Origin: Opitutales bacterium
GTDB taxonomy: Bacteria > Verrucomicrobiota > Verrucomicrobiia > Opitutales > Intestinicryptomonadaceae
Assembly (NCBI GenBank): GCA_017526045.1
Contig: JAFXRX010000022.1
Span: 1 to 9,513 of the forward strand
Direction of reading: 5' to 3'
Length of the DNA: 9,513 nt
Positions 6,718 to 9,513 of the stretch are shown piece after piece (position 1 is the first letter of the stretch; every line of letters starts with the position of its first letter). A model generated the notes under the pieces. It worked only from the letters and a program-made list of their open reading frames with translations. It was not told the origin of the DNA and searched no databases. The position numbers and the translations under genes are program-made.

Positions 6718-8319
6718 ATGGATTTTAACACGGCAACAAACCCCAACTGGCGGCAGAACTACAACTCGATAGAAATGGCTGTTCTGCACCGCATAAGCCG
6801 CGTCATTGTGCACCGCACCGACGTGGACAAGCTGCTTGCGGACGTCCTGGAAATTCTGGACTCTGAAATGGGGCTTCTGCGCGGGACTGTCACGCTAAGG
6901 CAGGGCGATTTGCTAATAATAAAAGCCTCGCACGGAATGACAGAAGAGGAAAACAAGCGCGGCGTTTACCGCATTGGCGAAGGCGTAACAGGCCAAGTTG
7001 CTGCGCACGCAAAGTCGCGCATAATTCCAGACATAAGAGAATCGACCGAATTTTTAAACCGCACAAAAACGCGCATCGCGGGGCAAAAAATCGCCTTCAT
7101 TTGCGTGCCCATTATCTACCGCGAACAAGTGATTGGCACGCTTTCAATCGACCGCCCCGTCGCAGAAAGCGCGAACTTGCGCCGCGATTTGAGCCTGCTT
7201 GAAACTCTCGCAAACATTATGGCGGACGCAGTCTCCGTGCTGTTTTTGCAAAACCGCGAAAGGGAGCAGCTGCTCGAAGAAAACCGCCGCCTTCGAATGG
7301 AGCTTTCCGACAAAACCTCGCAGGAAGGCGTAATCGGCAAGTGCAACTCGATGCGCAACGTCATAAAAATGATAGCGCAAGTCGCCCCCGAAGACATGCC
7401 CGTTTTAATCCGCGGCGAGACGGGAACGGGTAAAAAATTCGTCGCAAACGCGATAGTCTCGGCGGGAGAGAGAAAGCCCAAGACATTCGCAACCCTCAAC
7501 TGCGTCGCCCTGCCCGAAAGCCTGCAACAGGCGGAGCTTTTCGGCGTCGAGCAAAATTCGATAAGCGCGAAGAAAACGCACAAGGCGGGCCTTTTGGAAA
7601 GCGCGGACGGCGGCACGATTTTCATAAACAAAATCGGCAACCTCTCGCGCGAGGCGCAGCTTAGGCTTTTAAGATATTTGCAGGACGGCTCCTTCTACCG
7701 CGTCGGCGGCAAAACAAAGCTAAAAAGCTCCGCGCGCATAATCGCCTCGACCGACGCAAGCCTCGAAGAACTGGTCGAAAGCGGAAAATTTTTGGAGGAT
7801 TTATATCTGAGATTAAACGCGTTTTCCATAAATCTGCCCGCCCTGCGCGACAGGAGAAGCGACATCACAACCCTCGCCGAATTTTTCATTTCCAAATTCA
7901 ACAAAAAGCACAAGAAAAAGGTAAAGCGTATATCCACCCCCACAATCAATATGCTTATGCTCTACCATTGGCCCGCCAACGTCCGCGAGCTTGAAAACGC
8001 CATTGAAAGCGCGGTGATGTCCGCATCTGACGCCGTAATTTACGGCTACAACCTGCCGCCCTCATTGCAGACGGCGCAGTCCACAAACACTTCAAAGCTC
8101 TCCGAAGATTCCGAAATCGACTTCACGGCAACCGTGCGCTCTTTCGAGCGCGAACTAATAAGCGAGGCTTTGAAAATCCACCGCGGCAACGCCACTGCGT
8201 CGGCGCGGCACCTGGGGATTTCCCAGCGAATAATGAACTACAAAATAAAAAATCTTGGCATCGACCCTTCAATCTACAAAAAAAACGCAAAGCCGCGCCG
8301 CGCAAAGAAGGCTGAATAA
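6718..8319 (+). CDS. GAF / AAA+ / Fis-HTH regulator of NifA-NtrC type with degenerate ATPase
   Basis: A 533-residue protein with the layout of a bacterial enhancer-binding protein, which normally uses ATP to remodel sigma-54 RNA polymerase. It has a GAF sensor domain (about 20-177), a short charged helix (about 177-200), an AAA+ domain (about 205-445) and a C-terminal Fis-type helix-turn-helix (about 475-516, with GNATASARHLGISQRIMNYKIKNLGI). Walker A is kept (GETGTGKK, Lys239), as are sensor II (WPANVREL) and the second arginine finger (Arg365). Three hallmarks are gone. The Walker B/catalytic pair Asp-Glu is Asn304-Lys305 (GGTIFINKIG). The GAFTGA loop is replaced by NSISAK (280-285). The first arginine finger is Leu359. 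It is therefore unlikely to hydrolyse ATP or drive sigma-54 opening in the usual way. It may act as a sigma-70 regulator or repressor, as known for GAFTGA-lacking relatives such as TyrR. It is 24 bp after ruvA and 71 bp before the PTS enzyme I gene. Confidence 0.9.
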   Translation: MDFNTATNPNWRQNYNSIEMAVLHRISRVIVHRTDVDKLLADVLEILDSEMGLLRGTVTLRQGDLLIIKASHGMTEEENKRGVYRIGEGVTGQVAAHAKSRIIPDIRESTEFLNRTKTRIAGQKIAFICVPIIYREQVIGTLSIDRPVAESANLRRDLSLLETLANIMADAVSVLFLQNREREQLLEENRRLRMELSDKTSQEGVIGKCNSMRNVIKMIAQVAPEDMPVLIRGETGTGKKFVANAIVSAGERKPKTFATLNCVALPESLQQAELFGVEQNSISAKKTHKAGLLESADGGTIFINKIGNLSREAQLRLLRYLQDGSFYRVGGKTKLKSSARIIASTDASLEELVESGKFLEDLYLRLNAFSINLPALRDRRSDITTLAEFFISKFNKKHKKKVKRISTPTINMLMLYHWPANVRELENAIESAVMSASDAVIYGYNLPPSLQTAQSTNTSKLSEDSEIDFTATVRSFERELISEALKIHRGNATASARHLGISQRIMNYKIKNLGIDPSIYKKNAKPRRAKKAE

Positions 8320-8390
8320 CTTTTATATGAGTTATTTACACATAAAAAAGTATTGCAAAAAAATAATTTATTCGTAAAAACGAAGGGACA
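8320..8390 (+). promoter_or_regulatory. AT-rich leader of the PTS enzyme I gene, with Shine-Dalgarno
   Basis: This 71-bp gap is very A/T-rich. GAAGGGA at 8382-8388 lies just upstream of the ATG at 8391 and is the clearest Shine-Dalgarno sequence in the window. TTTACA (8335-8340) resembles a -35 box, but no good -10 follows at 16-18 bp. No -24/-12 (TGGCAC-N5-TTGC) sigma-54 promoter is present. No terminator separates the upstream regulator gene. Confidence 0.4.
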
Positions 8391-9513
8391 ATGAGCGATA
8401 GATCCGCAGAAAACGAGCAAACTTTCACCGGCATCGGCGTGTCGAACGGCACGGCGTACGGCAAGGCTTTTGTAGTTATGCGCTCCGTCGCGCAAGTGCC
8501 GCAATACAACGTTTCCGAGTCGCAAATCGACGGCGAAATAAAGAGGTTCGAGCAGGCTCTAATGAAAACCCGCGCCGACATCTGCTCGCTCAAAGACGAA
8601 ATTTCCCAAAAAGTCGGCGAAGAGGAAAGCTCGATTTTCGACGCCCACCTGCTCGTCTTGGAAGACGTCGCAATCATAAACGAAGTCTACGCGAATTTAA
8701 ACGAGACAAAGCGCAACATCGAAAGCTGCTACAGCGAAGTGGTCAACCGCTTCCTGCAGGCGTTCGAGGAAATCGACGACCCCTTCATGCGCGAAAGAAT
8801 TGCCGACATCCGCGACGTTTCAAGGCGCGTCATAAACAACCTCATGGGGCACGAGGAAAAGTCGTCGCTAAATCTGGGCGAGCCAGTAATTCTTGCAAGC
8901 AAAGACTTTACCCCCCCGGACTTCGCGTTTGTCGACAAAACAAAAGTTCTCGGCATCATAACCGAAAAAGGCTCGCAGACAAGCCACACCGCGATTTTGG
9001 CGCGCTCCCTGCGCGTGCCCTGCATCGTCGGCATCGACATCGAAAACATCGGCATCAGAACAGGCGACAATATTTTAGTCGACGGCTACAAGGGTAACAT
9101 CTTCCTGCGCCCTTCCTCCGAAACGCTCAAAAAATACACGGAAATTGCCAACATCCACCGCGAAATCGAGCGCATTTTCGACTCGTCGCTGCCCTACACC
9201 TCCGAGACTTCCGACGGCCACAGGGTTTTTCTCGAATTTAACATCGGATCGCACGCCGACATCAAGGACGGCTCAATGGCGTACTCCGACGGCATCGGGC
9301 TTTTCCGCACAGAGGCTCTTTTTATCGACAAGGGCAAATTCATGGACGAGGAAAGCCAGTTCGAAGCCTACAAGGTGGCGGTTGTCAAGGCGGAAGGAAA
9401 GCCCGTGACAATCCGCACTATCGACTTGGGCGGCGACAAAACTCTTGCTTTCATAAACGAATTCGGGCACGAGGAAAACCCCTTCATGGGCTACCGCGCA
9501 ATACGCTTTTGCC
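8391..9513 (+). CDS. ptsI: PTS enzyme I (PEP-protein phosphotransferase), N-terminal 374 residues, cut by right edge
   Basis: Enzyme I takes phosphate from PEP onto a histidine and passes it to HPr, the first step of the sugar phosphotransferase system, in the cytoplasm. The frame from ATG 8391 stays open to the window end. Visible in order: the N-terminal FTGIGVSNGTAYGKAF start; the helical HPr-binding segment (ESSIFDAHLLVLED); the phosphohistidine region GSQTSHTAILARSLRVPCIVG with active-site His199; and the start of the PEP-binding barrel with GIGLFRTEALF (Arg306), IRTIDLGGDK (Arg342) and NPFMGYRAIRF. The usual Gly-Gly-x before TSH reads Gly-Ser-Gln, a modest change. The rest of the barrel, including the catalytic Cys, is outside the window. 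There is no N-terminal GAF domain, so it is the sugar-type enzyme or a close paralogue and not the PtsP type. HPr is not visible nearby. Confidence 0.93.
   Translation, partial: MSDRSAENEQTFTGIGVSNGTAYGKAFVVMRSVAQVPQYNVSESQIDGEIKRFEQALMKTRADICSLKDEISQKVGEEESSIFDAHLLVLEDVAIINEVYANLNETKRNIESCYSEVVNRFLQAFEEIDDPFMRERIADIRDVSRRVINNLMGHEEKSSLNLGEPVILASKDFTPPDFAFVDKTKVLGIITEKGSQTSHTAILARSLRVPCIVGIDIENIGIRTGDNILVDGYKGNIFLRPSSETLKKYTEIANIHREIERIFDSSLPYTSETSDGHRVFLEFNIGSHADIKDGSMAYSDGIGLFRTEALFIDKGKFMDEESQFEAYKVAVVKAEGKPVTIRTIDLGGDKTLAFINEFGHEENPFMGYRAIRFC

Noticed and set aside
7134..7149. TGGCACG resembling the -24 part of a sigma-54 promoter
   Set aside because: It lies inside the GAF coding region and has no TTGC at the required spacing.
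7116..7640. A 174-codon minus-strand open frame opposite the regulator gene
   Set aside because: Antisense to recognisable GAF/AAA+ sequence and rich in Ser/Arg as expected for a shadow.

Overview
The window reads as ordinary bacterial chromosome, gene-dense and with typical spacing. The DNA is G+C-rich in the genes and has sharply A/T-rich gaps between them. The lipoprotein with a lipobox, the periplasm-type signal peptide and the diaminopimelate (DAP) route to lysine all fit a Gram-negative-type cell. The overall style (AT-rich leaders without Shine-Dalgarno sites, DnaG type, GAF/Fis regulator beside PTS enzyme I) makes me think of Verrucomicrobiota, perhaps an Opitutae-like lineage. That placement is an impression and not a demonstrated result. 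No mobile element, CRISPR array, tRNA or rRNA is visible.

Layout. (1) Minus strand, 1-2642: the N-terminal 354 residues of DNA primase DnaG (cut by the left edge), preceded by a 507-residue TPR lipoprotein with a long Lys/Glu/Ala coiled coil. (2) A 109-bp divergent intergenic region. (3) Plus strand, 2752-6001: a secreted DUF362-like protein, a Nudix hydrolase overlapping it by 11 bp, then dapA and dapB separated by 7 bp. This block ends in a good intrinsic terminator. (4) Plus strand, 6097 to the right edge: ruvA, a GAF/AAA+/Fis regulator of the NifA/NtrC type, and the first 374 residues of PTS enzyme I.

How the genes relate. dapA and dapB catalyse consecutive steps toward meso-DAP and lysine. 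dnaG and ruvA are replication and recombination housekeeping genes. The regulator next to the PTS enzyme I gene suggests, without proving, a link to carbon or PEP status.

The most interesting points are two conserved proteins that have lost hallmark residues. The sigma-54-activator-like regulator has lost both Walker B acidic residues, the GAFTGA loop and one arginine finger, yet keeps its GAF domain, Walker A, sensor II and DNA-binding helices. DnaG has lost three of the four zinc ligands of its zinc-binding domain while the surrounding fold is preserved. I found no convincing multi-gene system that would count as new.
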